NCBI RefSeq assembly: GCF_016793595.1
Contig: NZ_JAEULY010000014.1
Location: 62,001-126,000, forward strand
Length of the DNA: 64,000 nt
From: Phreatobacter sp.
GTDB taxonomy: Bacteria > Pseudomonadota > Alphaproteobacteria > Rhizobiales > Phreatobacteraceae
Direction: 5' to 3'
This document shows, piece after piece, positions 1-8,199 of this stretch (positions within the stretch are counted from its first letter, which is position 1; every line of letters begins with the position of its first letter). Made by a program: the position numbers and the translations under genes. The notes under the pieces are model-generated. The model ran no database searches and was not told where the DNA came from. It worked only from the letters and a program-made list of their open reading frames with translations.

Positions 1-690
1 GTGACCAATACCGGCGCGGCGCTGCCGGTGAAGCACATCCAGATGCTGCGGGAACTGTTGCCGGCCGCCCGCATCTATTCGATGTACGGCCTCACGGAGT
101 GCAAGCGCTGTAGTTACCTTCCGCCGGAGGATATCGACCGGAAGCCGGAAAGCGTCGGCATCGCCATTCCGAACACCGAAATGTGGATCGTCGACGAGGG
201 CGGCCGGCGGCTCGGGCCCGGTCTTGTCGGGCAGCTGGTGATCCGCGGCGCGACCGTGATGAAGGGCTACTGGGGCAAGCCCGAGGCGACCGCCGAGAAG
301 CTGAAGCCCGGACCGCTGCCCGGCGAGCAGGTCCTGCACACCGGCGACTACTGCCGCATGGACGAGGAGGGCTATCTCTACTTCGTCGGCCGCAGCGACG
401 AGATCATCAAGTCGCGCGGCGAGAAGGTCGCGCCGAAGGAGGTCGAGAATGTCCTGATGGGCATTGCCGGCGTCAAGGAGGCGGCCGTCATCGGGGTTCC
501 CGACGACCTGCTCGGCGAGGCAGTCAAGGCCTTCGTGGTGATGGAGCAGGGAGCGGCGATAGGCGAGGCGCAGATCCGCAACGAGTGCCGCCGGCGCCTC
601 GAGACCTTCATGGTGCCGAAGCACATCGACATCGTCTCCAGCCTGCCGAAAACCGATACGGCAAAGATCAACAAGCGGGCTCTGTCATGA
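1..690 (+). CDS. AMP-dependent acyl-CoA ligase, C-terminal part (5' end outside window)
   Basis: The reading frame is open from the first base and ends in TGA at 690. The 229 visible residues are the C-terminal half of an ANL-superfamily adenylating enzyme. They show the YGLTE motif near residue 30, the HTGDYCRMDEEGYLYFVGR segment near 115 that holds the conserved Asp and Arg of the hinge, and a C-terminal lid ending in KTDTAKINKRAL with the catalytic-type Lys. The N-terminal AMP-binding P-loop lies upstream of the window, so the GTG at base 1 is internal and not the start. The enzyme should activate a carboxylic acid as acyl-AMP and load it on CoA or, given the ACP gene 51 bp downstream, on that carrier. 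Ligase plus ACP pairs occur in exosortase/exopolysaccharide clusters; that link is inference. The substrate is unknown. Confidence 0.9.
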   Translation: MTNTGAALPVKHIQMLRELLPAARIYSMYGLTECKRCSYLPPEDIDRKPESVGIAIPNTEMWIVDEGGRRLGPGLVGQLVIRGATVMKGYWGKPEATAEKLKPGPLPGEQVLHTGDYCRMDEEGYLYFVGRSDEIIKSRGEKVAPKEVENVLMGIAGVKEAAVIGVPDDLLGEAVKAFVVMEQGAAIGEAQIRNECRRRLETFMVPKHIDIVSSLPKTDTAKINKRALS

Positions 691-741
691 GCGGGATCCA
701 TTTCCAGCCGAAGAACGTCTTGTCATGAGGAGGGTGAACCG

Positions 742-1026
742 ATGATGCGAGAAACGGCGGCGCTTGGCGCCTGCAGGGATCAGGTCCGCGCCTTCCTGGC
801 CGCAAATTTCTACGTCGGCGACGTGGCGGCGCTGCGCGACGACACATCGCTGATCGACAAGGGCATCATCGATTCCACCGGCGTACTGGAGGTCGTGGGC
901 TTCATCGAGCAGACCTTCGGGATCGCGGTGGACGACAGCGAGCTGCTGCCCGAGAATCTCGACACCATCCAGGGCATCGCCGCCTATGTGATCCGCAAGC
1001 AGGCCGAGCCGGTCACCGCCGGTTGA
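742..1026 (+). CDS. acyl carrier protein
   Basis: This 94-residue acidic protein has the phosphopantetheine attachment pattern IIDSTG near residues 35-40; the Ser would carry the prosthetic group. The flanking helices (LIDKGIID before, VLEVVGFIEQTFGI after) match the carrier fold. A good ribosome site (GGAGGG, 729-734) lies 7 bases before the ATG, and a second ATG follows at once. It sits 51 bp behind the ligase on the same strand, so the pair probably act together, the ligase charging the carrier. It is not the fatty-acid-synthesis acpP, whose context is fabD/fabG/fabF; a specialised carrier in a biosynthetic cluster is more likely. Confidence 0.85.
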   Translation: MMRETAALGACRDQVRAFLAANFYVGDVAALRDDTSLIDKGIIDSTGVLEVVGFIEQTFGIAVDDSELLPENLDTIQGIAAYVIRKQAEPVTAG

Positions 1027-1111
1027 ACTCATCCCGCCACGGCGGGATGGCCGCGGACGCTGCGTCATGTAGCCGTTGCGCTCGACCGGCCGCGTAGGGC
1101 ATACGCGTCTG

Positions 1112-1882
1112 ATGGATGTCGCGATCAAGCTGTCGCTGGCGGGTGGCCACGCGTGGGAATTCGTCTGCGACGAGGACGACCCGATGGTGATCGGGGTCGT
1201 CTCGGCGCTGCCCGGCGCGACCGTCGATGCCAATCTGCCGCCGGACGGGCTGGTGCAGGTGGAGAATCGCGCCGGCGAACGCCTCTATTTCCCGCGCACG
1301 TCGCTGGTCGCAGTTTCCGTCCGACAGGTGCCGGCGGCACCGAATACACCTCGGCCTGGCTCGCTGCCCTTGCGGCCGCCACGCTTCCTGCTGCTGCCGG
1401 CGGCGCTGCCCGGCGAGGCGATGGCGGAAGCCATGAAGCTTCCCGAAGTCGAAGGCCGTGGCCATCCCGCACCGGGTGTGCGGGACATGGTCGACCCGCA
1501 ATCGCTGCCCGCCGCCGTCGTCGATGCGCTGGTCGCTGCCGCCGCGCGGGGCATCGCCGCCCTCGGCGTCGATGCAAACGGGGGAACCCATCTCGACATG
1601 CGCCTGATCCGGGCCGGCGAGGGCGCTGCCCTCGCGCTTCCAGCGCGCGATCAGGCAGATGTCCTGCTCGATGTGCTGGTCGTGGTGGAAGCGCCGCTCG
1701 GGCTTTCGGTCCGGCTCGCCGACGAGGGCATCACGCGTGGTCTCGTTCTGATCGAGGGCGATATTCTGCTGGCGCCGCCGGGTGAAGCGGGCGCGGCCAT
1801 CGAGGCGGGCGATCCCGCGCCATCTCCCGTCATCCTGCTCGCGGGCCGCCTCAGCAGGGGCGAGCGCCTTGTCGCCGCCTGA
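1112..1882 (+). CDS. hypothetical protein in the HprK-like/PqqD cluster
   Basis: I do not recognise this 256-residue protein. It begins with a compact block rich in beta-type residues (WEFVCDEDDPMVIGVV, then a segment ending LYFPRTSLVAVSV), followed by a Pro/Arg-rich linker and an Ala/Leu-rich second half with several VLLDVLVVV-type strands. There is no signal peptide and no clear membrane span. I chose the ATG at 1112; a TTG at 1076 would add 12 residues. The 3' end overlaps the probable TTG start of the kinase fusion by 14 bases, so the two are likely co-translated. Its position between an ACP and a PqqD-kinase suggests a role in the same pathway, but no function can be assigned. Confidence 0.6.
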   Translation: MDVAIKLSLAGGHAWEFVCDEDDPMVIGVVSALPGATVDANLPPDGLVQVENRAGERLYFPRTSLVAVSVRQVPAAPNTPRPGSLPLRPPRFLLLPAALPGEAMAEAMKLPEVEGRGHPAPGVRDMVDPQSLPAAVVDALVAAAARGIAALGVDANGGTHLDMRLIRAGEGAALALPARDQADVLLDVLVVVEAPLGLSVRLADEGITRGLVLIEGDILLAPPGEAGAAIEAGDPAPSPVILLAGRLSRGERLVAA

Positions 1883-3020
1883 ACCGGGATTGCCGGTTCG
1901 CGGCGCCAGTTTCTTTCCCATTGCCGATGGCGGGATCGTCTATCTCGACCGTGTTCGCCGGCTGTACGGGCTGAATGCTCCGGCGGCGCTGGTCTGGCGC
2001 GACCTGTCCGAGGGCGCGACCCAGGCGGAGACCGTGGCGCGGCTCGCCGCGACCTATTCGCTCGAGCCCGCCACCGCGCGCGAGTGGCACGACCTTGCCG
2101 TCGCGTCGTTCGCCGAGTCGATCCTGCGGGATGCGGCGGAAGCGGTCGATGCACCGGCCGAGCCGCATGTCATGGCTCCGCGCCCCTTCGGCGCGGGGGT
2201 CGTCTATCGCCTGCTCGGCCAGCCGGTCCATGTCGACGCGCCTGAAGCCGTTCTGGACGGCATCGATGCGCTTCTGGGCGATCGGATGATCCCGGCGCTG
2301 GCGCCGGTGAGCGCCGAAGACCTGTGGGTGCGGGTCACGCCGCACGGCGAGCGCCTGCGCGTCGAGAGCGGCGGCGACCCGGCGACGGTCGAAACCATGG
2401 CGACGATCGTCCCGGATGTGGAGCGGCGCATCGTTCAGGACATCGTCCCCCGGGTGCCGCATTTCCTGGCCTTTCACGGCGCGCTGCTGGCGCAGGGCGA
2501 CCGGTCGGTTCTGCTCTCCGCGCCGTCGGGCTCGGGCAAGACCACGCTGGCTATCGCGCTGGCAAAAGCCGGCTGGTCTCTCCTGACGGACGAGATGGCC
2601 CTGCTCGACCGCGATCTCGGCTGGCGCGGCCTGCCATTCCGGCCGTGCGTGAAGAGCGACAATTACGACCTGATCGCATCGGCCTTCCCGCAGCTCGGCG
2701 ATGCGATGGAGCACGTTCGATTCGGCCGCAGGGTGAAGTTCCTGCCGCTGCCGCTGGATGCCCGGCGGATGACGCTGCGGACGGTCGTCTTTCCCCAGTA
2801 CCGGCCCGGCTCCGCGACCGAACTGATGCCGATTTCGCCAGCTGACGGCCTGCGGTGGCTTCTCGCGCAGTGCATCTACGTGCCGCCGGGATTTGGCGAG
2901 GCGGACGTTACCCGGCTCATATCCTGGCACGAGAGCACGAATTACTACGCGCTTGGCTTCGGAGATTCGCAGTCTGCATCGGAACTTATCAACGGTGCCG
3001 ATTTTTCAAGCTTGCGTTAG
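1869..3020 (+). CDS. PqqD-like domain fused to HprK-like P-loop kinase
   Basis: Residues about 12-90 resemble PqqD-type peptide-chaperone domains (a GIVYLDRVRRLYGLNAPAA strand-helix, then a Leu/Ala helical part). Residues about 195-380 resemble HPr-kinase-related proteins, with Walker A APSGSGKT near residue 220 and SLLTDEMALLD about 25 residues later as the acidic metal site. The family resemblance is to the HprK-related kinase and PqqD partners known in NCBI families as the HPr-rel-A system, which I recall as separate genes; here both lie in one 383-residue chain. I chose TTG 1869 because AGGGG lies 6-7 bases upstream; an ATG at 1782 would run deep into the preceding gene. The kinase substrate is unknown. 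The exported Ser/Thr-rich peptide encoded 54 bp downstream is an obvious candidate, but this is inference. Confidence 0.75.
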   Translation: MSPPEPGLPVRGASFFPIADGGIVYLDRVRRLYGLNAPAALVWRDLSEGATQAETVARLAATYSLEPATAREWHDLAVASFAESILRDAAEAVDAPAEPHVMAPRPFGAGVVYRLLGQPVHVDAPEAVLDGIDALLGDRMIPALAPVSAEDLWVRVTPHGERLRVESGGDPATVETMATIVPDVERRIVQDIVPRVPHFLAFHGALLAQGDRSVLLSAPSGSGKTTLAIALAKAGWSLLTDEMALLDRDLGWRGLPFRPCVKSDNYDLIASAFPQLGDAMEHVRFGRRVKFLPLPLDARRMTLRTVVFPQYRPGSATELMPISPADGLRWLLAQCIYVPPGFGEADVTRLISWHESTNYYALGFGDSQSASELINGADFSSLR

Positions 3021-3074
3021 GGAAGCCTGACGGATAGTGGTCTCGGGTCTTTGATCAACGGCCGGAGGTTTCGC

Positions 3075-3272
3075 GTGGCGCCCAAGAATCCGATGGACAA
3101 GGTGTCGGACCGCGACCGTCGCCAGTTTCTGGACAAGGCGGGCCGCTTTGCGGCCGTGACGCCGCCGACTGTCGCGCTCATGCTGTCGGCGACCGGGCGC
3201 GCGCGCGCTCAGGCCACGTCGGGCACGACCACGACCAGCACCACGACGACCACGACGTCGACGCCAACTTAG
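3075..3272 (+). CDS. small exported Thr/Ser-tailed peptide
   Basis: This 65-residue protein starts at GTG 3075, 6 bases after a GGAGG site (3064-3068); an ATG at 3093 is the alternative. Residues 13-22 (RDRRQFLDKA) resemble a twin-arginine motif, residues 24-41 form a modest hydrophobic stretch, and RARAQA (42-47) looks like a signal-peptidase site. The predicted mature part is only residues 48-65: 13 Thr, 3 Ser, 1 Gly and 1 Pro, including runs of four and six Thr. There are no Cys. The gene follows the PqqD-kinase fusion on the same strand and could encode a substrate for it or for a glycosyl or nucleotidyl transferase of the converging operon. Such a low-complexity tail could also be a cell-surface anchor or scaffold. 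Confidence 0.65.
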   Translation: MAPKNPMDKVSDRDRRQFLDKAGRFAAVTPPTVALMLSATGRARAQATSGTTTTSTTTTTTSTPT

Positions 3273-3303
3273 GCGCTCTGCGGCCGCTCCTCGGGGGCGG
3301 CGT

Positions 3304-5109
3304 CTATGCAGGTATTGCGAGTCGGCGCAGTTCGCCTTCCATTGCGCCGAATACGTCGTGCCAATAGGCGGGCGATGACTGCCTGAACAGCCGCATCGAC
3401 GGATACCAGACGGATGTCGATGTTCCGCGCTGCCAGCGCCATTCCGGGGCGGTCTTGAGGGCCGTCCAGACCGGACGGCCGAGGGCACCGGCGAGATGCG
3501 CGATCGACGTGTCGCACGAGATCACCAGGTCGAGGCATTCGATGGCCGCGGCGGCATCGACAAATCCGTCCTCGCCCGAATCGAAATCCTCGCCGAGCGT
3601 CTCGATCCTGTGCCCGTTCACAAGCGGCGGCAGGTCGCCGACCGCCGCCTCGGTATGGAGGCTGATCAGGCGGACGCCGGGAATCGCGGCCAGCGGCGCG
3701 AACTCGTCCGCGCCGAATGAGCGGCTGTCGTTGTTGCTGCCGCGCCAGGCGATTCCGACCCGGAAACCCTCCGACCCGATTCGGGCCAGCCATTTCTCGA
3801 CGAGGCCGGGTTCCGCCGAGAGCCACGGCGTCGTCGGGATCGGTTCGCCGATACGGTGAAACCGGTCCGGCAGGCTCATCAGGTGGCATTGATGGTCGAA
3901 GCGCATGCCGGGGGTCAGCGAGGGGATGATCTCGACATCGCCCGCGAGCCCCATGAACAGCCGCTTCAGCCGCTGGGGGGTGAAGAAGGACACTTTCGCA
4001 CCCAGCGCGGTGAGACGCGGCAAATGCGAAGCGAACTGAATGTAATCGCCGTTGGCCTGTTCGCCGAGCACGAGGATCGACCGGCCTGCGAGGGATTCGC
4101 CCAGCCAGGGCGCGGCATTCACGTCCTCCCGCGCGCCCTTCTGGCTCTCCTTGGTGAACCGGTGTTCGTATCCCGCCCATCCGGGCCCGAACTCGCCCCG
4201 CGTGAGGTGAATGCAGCCCTTGGTGAAGCGCACGGATCGTGAATCGGGCTCGATGGACAGCGACCGGTCGATTGACAGGACAGCCTCGTCGAGACGACCG
4301 AGATCGGCCAGCGCCATGGCCATATTGGCATGCGCCGCGGCAAAGGTCGGTTTGAGGACGAGCGCTCTCCGGAACGCATCCAGCGCTTCGCCAAGCTGTT
4401 TGTTGGCGGACAGGGCGCAGGCGAGTTCCTGCCAGGCGCCCGCATCGTCCGGGCGCGCCGCGACCACCGTTTTCAGCAGGTCGATCGCGGGCGCTGGGCG
4501 CGTTGCCTCGACAAGGTATCGGGCGAGGAGCTGCGCGGCTTCCAACTGATCCTTGTGCCTGTGGCAAAGATCCTCGAGCGCCGCGGTCGCCTCGTCGCCG
4601 CGCTTGAGGTCGGCGAGCGCCCGGGCGCGTTCAAGCAGAACCCGCGGGTGGTCGGGCGCAAGCCCGGCGGCGCGCTCCGCGACCGCGAGCGCCATGTCCG
4701 GCTTGCCGGCGAGACGGAGGCAGGCGGACTGTCCGGACAGGGCGTCGGCATCCTCCGGGCGCGCCGCCAGAATGTCCTCGAAGTTGACGCGGGCATCGGC
4801 GTGCCGTCCCAGCGCGAGAAGGGATCGGGCGAGCGCCATCTTGCTGGCCTCGGCGGAGGGGGCGTACTGAAGCGCCCGCTCGAAACTGGCCAGCGCTTCG
4901 GCATGGCGGCCGAGGGCGGCGAGCGCGCTGCCCAGTGCATGGGCCGCGTCGGCATCGTCGGGGCTTGCATGGAGGACGGCGCGCCATGCCTCGACCGCAT
5001 CCTCATGCCGCCCGGCATGGTCGAGGCCGAGAGCCTCGCGCCGCCGCAACGCGAGTGTCGCGGCCGGCGCGTCCGTTGCTGTGCCAAACGAAGGCATCGA
5101 GATGATCAT
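3304..5109 (-). CDS. tetratricopeptide-repeat protein with C-terminal GT9-like glycosyltransferase domain
   Basis: The ATG at 5109 has AAGGG just upstream; an open extension to 5310 lacks such a site. The 601-residue protein has about nine TPR units over residues 10-330 (recurring A-x-x-x-LG-x-x-x-A-x-A and P-x-x-A patterns), then a Rossmann-like domain. In that domain SILVLGEQANGDYIQFAS and CDTSIAHLAGALGRPVW match the conserved donor-binding region of heptosyltransferase-type (GT9) folds. There is no signal peptide, so it probably acts in the cytosol, glycosylating a protein, peptide or lipid-linked sugar. It is the last gene of the minus-strand group DUF6165-nucleotidyltransferase-TPR and converges on the small peptide gene 31 bp away. 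The acceptor is unknown. Confidence 0.8.
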   Translation of the reverse strand: MIISMPSFGTATDAPAATLALRRREALGLDHAGRHEDAVEAWRAVLHASPDDADAAHALGSALAALGRHAEALASFERALQYAPSAEASKMALARSLLALGRHADARVNFEDILAARPEDADALSGQSACLRLAGKPDMALAVAERAAGLAPDHPRVLLERARALADLKRGDEATAALEDLCHRHKDQLEAAQLLARYLVEATRPAPAIDLLKTVVAARPDDAGAWQELACALSANKQLGEALDAFRRALVLKPTFAAAHANMAMALADLGRLDEAVLSIDRSLSIEPDSRSVRFTKGCIHLTRGEFGPGWAGYEHRFTKESQKGAREDVNAAPWLGESLAGRSILVLGEQANGDYIQFASHLPRLTALGAKVSFFTPQRLKRLFMGLAGDVEIIPSLTPGMRFDHQCHLMSLPDRFHRIGEPIPTTPWLSAEPGLVEKWLARIGSEGFRVGIAWRGSNNDSRSFGADEFAPLAAIPGVRLISLHTEAAVGDLPPLVNGHRIETLGEDFDSGEDGFVDAAAAIECLDLVISCDTSIAHLAGALGRPVWTALKTAPEWRWQRGTSTSVWYPSMRLFRQSSPAYWHDVFGAMEGELRRLAIPA

Positions 5110-5182
5110 GGTCGACCCTTGGCGGTGTCCCCGCCGGCGTGCAGCGGAGGGTTTGGCGACGGTTCGGAGTATGATGTCCCGG

Positions 5183-6331
5183 TCATCCCCGCAACAGCCT
5201 TCCCAGGCCCGTCCAGGCCCGCACGATGCGGCGGCGGTTGACCTTGAGGCGGGCGCCGACATCGCGCCGCTCGCCGAGCCCCAGGGCAAAGGCGTCGCGC
5301 TCCCAGGCAAGGCCGCGCGACAGGTTGGCGAGCGGGCGTAGAAGGCGGTCCAGCCGGGGCCGGCGGCGCTGTATCAGGCACCGCGACAAGTGCCGCCGGC
5401 CGCGCCCGTCCCGCGCGAACGGCTCCGGCACCGGGCAGGCCGAGACGAAGGACGCCTTGTGGAGACCGCCGGCCAGTGCAGCGCCCATGCCCCGTTCGTC
5501 GGCCTCGCGGGCGAGCGCGGCCCAGTCCAGCCCTGCCATGGAGGCCTGCATGAGGCGCCCGAGGTCCATCGCTTCGCGCAGGTCGATGATGCCGCCTGCG
5601 CGATTGCCGTTGACGATCTCGCCGTGAATGACGTTGTGCAGAATGCGGTGGCGCGGCGAGGGAATGGCGAGACCCGGCGCGACGGATACGGCTTCCGCGA
5701 GCATGTCCGGCCCCGACAGCATGCGGGTGCGCGTGGACAGGGCGGTGTGAACCTCGACGCTGACCGGGTGTTCGGCATGTTCCAGCGGCCATTCGTGGAT
5801 ATGGGCCTGCTCGGTGCCGATCGTGCCCGACGGCAGGAAACCGGCGAGGGCCAGCGAACGCATCGCCGTGTCGAGATCGCGGGAGGCGACCAGCAGGTCG
5901 ATGTCCCGCATCATGCGGTCGCCTGAAGCGGGGCCTGCCTGGAACAGCCAGGTGGCGCCCTTGAGAAGAACGCCCGTCACGCCGGCCGCGTCGAGCGCCT
6001 CGCCGATGGCCAGCACCTGCATGCGGATCGCGGCATTGCCATCGGCATTGGCGGCGAGCGCGTAGTCCAAATAGGAGGCGGCATCGGCCGGCACCCGGTC
6101 CCGGACGCCGGCATCGTCAAGAACGGTCGCCAGCATCGGGAGCGCGAAGTCGCGGGCCGCCAGCGCAACCGTCGCCATCCAGTCGATGGCATTCTCGGAA
6201 AGGTCGCCAATCGGACCGCGCCGTCCGGAGCGCCAGACAAGCCATGCGGCCAGGATCTGTTCCGCGGGCGGTGCAGGATCTGGCTCCGTTCGCACGGTGG
6301 CCTGAGCGATGTCGCGTGCCGCCGGGCTCAC
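5183..6331 (-). CDS. nucleotidyltransferase family protein
   Basis: The 382-residue protein resembles the putative nucleotidyltransferase family (NTP_transf_5 type). The block GVLLKGATWLFQ near residues 119-130, followed by RMMRDIDLLV near 140, supplies the D-x-D metal-binding pair of the pol-beta fold. Further on, VSVEVHTAL and ILHNVIHGEIV give conserved polar residues. The C-terminal 60 residues are Arg-rich (LIQRRRPRLDRLL and RRDVGARLKVNRRR). Translation begins at a GTG that overlaps the TGA of the DUF6165 gene (GTGA), so the two are coupled. Members of this family often sit beside HprK-related kinases and PqqD-like proteins, as here. Substrate unknown. Confidence 0.75.
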   Translation of the reverse strand: MSPAARDIAQATVRTEPDPAPPAEQILAAWLVWRSGRRGPIGDLSENAIDWMATVALAARDFALPMLATVLDDAGVRDRVPADAASYLDYALAANADGNAAIRMQVLAIGEALDAAGVTGVLLKGATWLFQAGPASGDRMMRDIDLLVASRDLDTAMRSLALAGFLPSGTIGTEQAHIHEWPLEHAEHPVSVEVHTALSTRTRMLSGPDMLAEAVSVAPGLAIPSPRHRILHNVIHGEIVNGNRAGGIIDLREAMDLGRLMQASMAGLDWAALAREADERGMGAALAGGLHKASFVSACPVPEPFARDGRGRRHLSRCLIQRRRPRLDRLLRPLANLSRGLAWERDAFALGLGERRDVGARLKVNRRRIVRAWTGLGRLLRG

Positions 6332-6738
6332 GTCACGTCCCGATAGCTCTTTTCCTCGACAAAGGCCGAGCCGACCGCGGTGTTGATGGCGCGCTTCACC
6401 CGCGCCCGCTCGTCGTTGGTCAGATAGACGGCCCGGGCGAGGGCGACGAAGGAGGCGCCAAAATCACCCATCCGCTCGCAGTCGCGGATATCGTCCTCGA
6501 TGGTCCACAGGCGCTCGTTGATCGCCTGAAGTTCGAGGATCGACGCCCGCAGATCGGCGCCTGCGGCGGGGAAGTGGGCCGACAGAACCTGCTCCAGCGC
6601 GACGAGTTCCTTGCGGACATTGGCCAGCTTGGCGGAATCGGAGATCCGTTCCGACTTGATCCTGAGGATCGTAATCTTGTCGATCAGTTCGCCGGCCGAA
6701 GCCGGGACCATGAGAACGATGTTGTCGGAGTCCTGCAT
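6328..6738 (-). CDS. DUF6165 family protein
   Basis: This 136-residue soluble helical protein reads VPASAGELIDKITILRIKSERI near its start and ends with NDERARVKRAINTAVGSAFVEEKSY. I match it to the DUF6165 family of small proteins found next to sugar-modification genes; no activity is known to me. The charged heptad-like stretch over residues 20-60 suggests a helical bundle or coiled coil. It is the first gene of the minus-strand group; its 3' end overlaps the nucleotidyltransferase start by 4 bases. The 191 bp upstream (6739-6929) should carry the promoter of the group; I see no clear sigma-70 boxes there. Confidence 0.75.
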   Translation of the reverse strand: MQDSDNIVLMVPASAGELIDKITILRIKSERISDSAKLANVRKELVALEQVLSAHFPAAGADLRASILELQAINERLWTIEDDIRDCERMGDFGASFVALARAVYLTNDERARVKRAINTAVGSAFVEEKSYRDVT

Positions 6739-6929
6739 ATAAACCCGCGCCCGCCATGCCGCAGCTGATCATGGCCGGAAATCACAGCCGGGACCAGCCT
6801 TCGCAACGCACACCGAGGTCGGTTTCGGTGGTTCTGCATCGATGTGGACGGCCGCTTCCGCTACCCGCCGATCAAGCCGGCGGCCTGTCCGGCCGGAACG
6901 CGGGGCGCTCAACCCCGCGCGATGCTCAC

Positions 6930-8141
6930 CTACGATTTCGAACTGAGGCCGGGCGGGCGAGAGGTGGTCCGGTCCGGGTGGCCCATAGCTGAAATGGCGC
7001 CCGACCCGGCGAACCACACCCGGTCTCGGCCGCTTCGCTTCGCTTGGTAGAGAGCCTCGTCCGCCCGCGCCATGCTGTCGTCGAGATTATCGCCGGGTTC
7101 GTGGACCGCGACGCCGACGCTGACCGAAATGCGGTATTCGGCGGGAAGCGTCGCGGTTGCGATCGCCTTGACGGCCGCCCGGATCGCTTCGGCCTTCGCA
7201 AGGCCCTCATGGGCATCGGCGCCGGGCAGGATGGCGACAAACTCCTCGCCACCGATCCTGCCGATCGTGGCGCCTGGCAGGGCGTCGCGGCTTGCGCCAG
7301 CGATCAGAACAATGACCTGATCGCCAGCGGCATGGCCGAATGTGTCGTTGATCTCCTTGAAGCGGTCGATGTCGATCATCAACACGGCACTCGTCCGGCG
7401 CGTGGATGCCAGAACGGCTCTGGCGTGACCATCGAAACCCCGCCGATTGAGCAATTCCGACAGAGGATCGGTCTCGGCGGCGCGGCGGCCGAGGCTGGAC
7501 GAATCGCGCAGCAGCACCATGGTCAGGACAAGGCCGGTCGCGATGAGCAGGATGCCCGTGCCGGCCTGCGAAAACATCGCATAGAGGCTCTGCGCATAGG
7601 CGGTCGCGGTGGCGCCGGAACCGAAGGCCTCGGCCAGGAAGGGTTTGATCAGAAAGTGAAGGGAGGTGAGCGCGAAGGCGCCGGCCAGAACCCTGTCGAT
7701 AGGGCCCCGCGAGGACAGGCGCAGAACTGCCAGGGCACAAAGCCCGGTCAGGATCGCGAAGGGCGCCTGATAGGCGAGCTCGTAGGCGAGGCTGTCCCGC
7801 TGTCCGCCCCAGATTGCGAGCCGCGTGCCGATGGCGCCCGCAATCAGCGCGGCCGGTACGCGCCAGGAGACTGGCTGACCGAAATACCGATGCAAAGCGA
7901 AGTGGGTGATGGCGAAGGCGCCGGCGAAGCTGACGTAGCTCGACATGACCCAGAACGCGGTCGGCCGCGCAAGCGAGACCATGAGCTCGCTGAGCGGCGT
8001 GAGAGCGCCGACCGCATAGCTGAGTGCGAACCACCGGCTCGCGGCCAGCACAGTGTCGAGGCGCGACATCAGCAGGAAGGTCGTGGCGAACAGCAGCGCC
8101 ACGAAGGCGTTGAACACGAGCGCGAAGAGCGGGCCGGTCAT
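6930..8141 (-). CDS. membrane-bound diguanylate cyclase (GGDEF)
   Basis: The 403-residue protein starts at the ATG at 8141; the N-terminal extension to 8339 is rich in Pro/Arg/Ser and looks non-coding. About seven hydrophobic segments fill residues 5-230, then a GGDEF domain follows with DPLSELLNRRGF, DIDRFKEINDTFGHAAGD and the active-site motif GGEEF (IGRIGGEEFVAIL). The site is intact, so cyclic di-GMP synthesis is expected; I see no RxxD product-inhibition site at the usual distance. It lies 58 bp downstream of the ABC ATPase gene on the same strand and may be read through from that operon. The membrane domain presumably senses an unknown signal. Confidence 0.88.
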   Translation of the reverse strand: MTGPLFALVFNAFVALLFATTFLLMSRLDTVLAASRWFALSYAVGALTPLSELMVSLARPTAFWVMSSYVSFAGAFAITHFALHRYFGQPVSWRVPAALIAGAIGTRLAIWGGQRDSLAYELAYQAPFAILTGLCALAVLRLSSRGPIDRVLAGAFALTSLHFLIKPFLAEAFGSGATATAYAQSLYAMFSQAGTGILLIATGLVLTMVLLRDSSSLGRRAAETDPLSELLNRRGFDGHARAVLASTRRTSAVLMIDIDRFKEINDTFGHAAGDQVIVLIAGASRDALPGATIGRIGGEEFVAILPGADAHEGLAKAEAIRAAVKAIATATLPAEYRISVSVGVAVHEPGDNLDDSMARADEALYQAKRSGRDRVWFAGSGAISAMGHPDRTTSRPPGLSSKS

Positions 8142-8199
8142 CGCCCCACATTGTCCGCGGCCGAATTTACAATTCGTTAGTTTTGCCCGTCGGCCCCCA

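Noticed and set aside
687..728. A 13-codon open frame starting with an ATGA overlap at the acyl-CoA ligase stop
   Set aside because: Too short, no ribosome site of its own beyond the coupling, and nothing distinctive in composition; chance overlap is likely.
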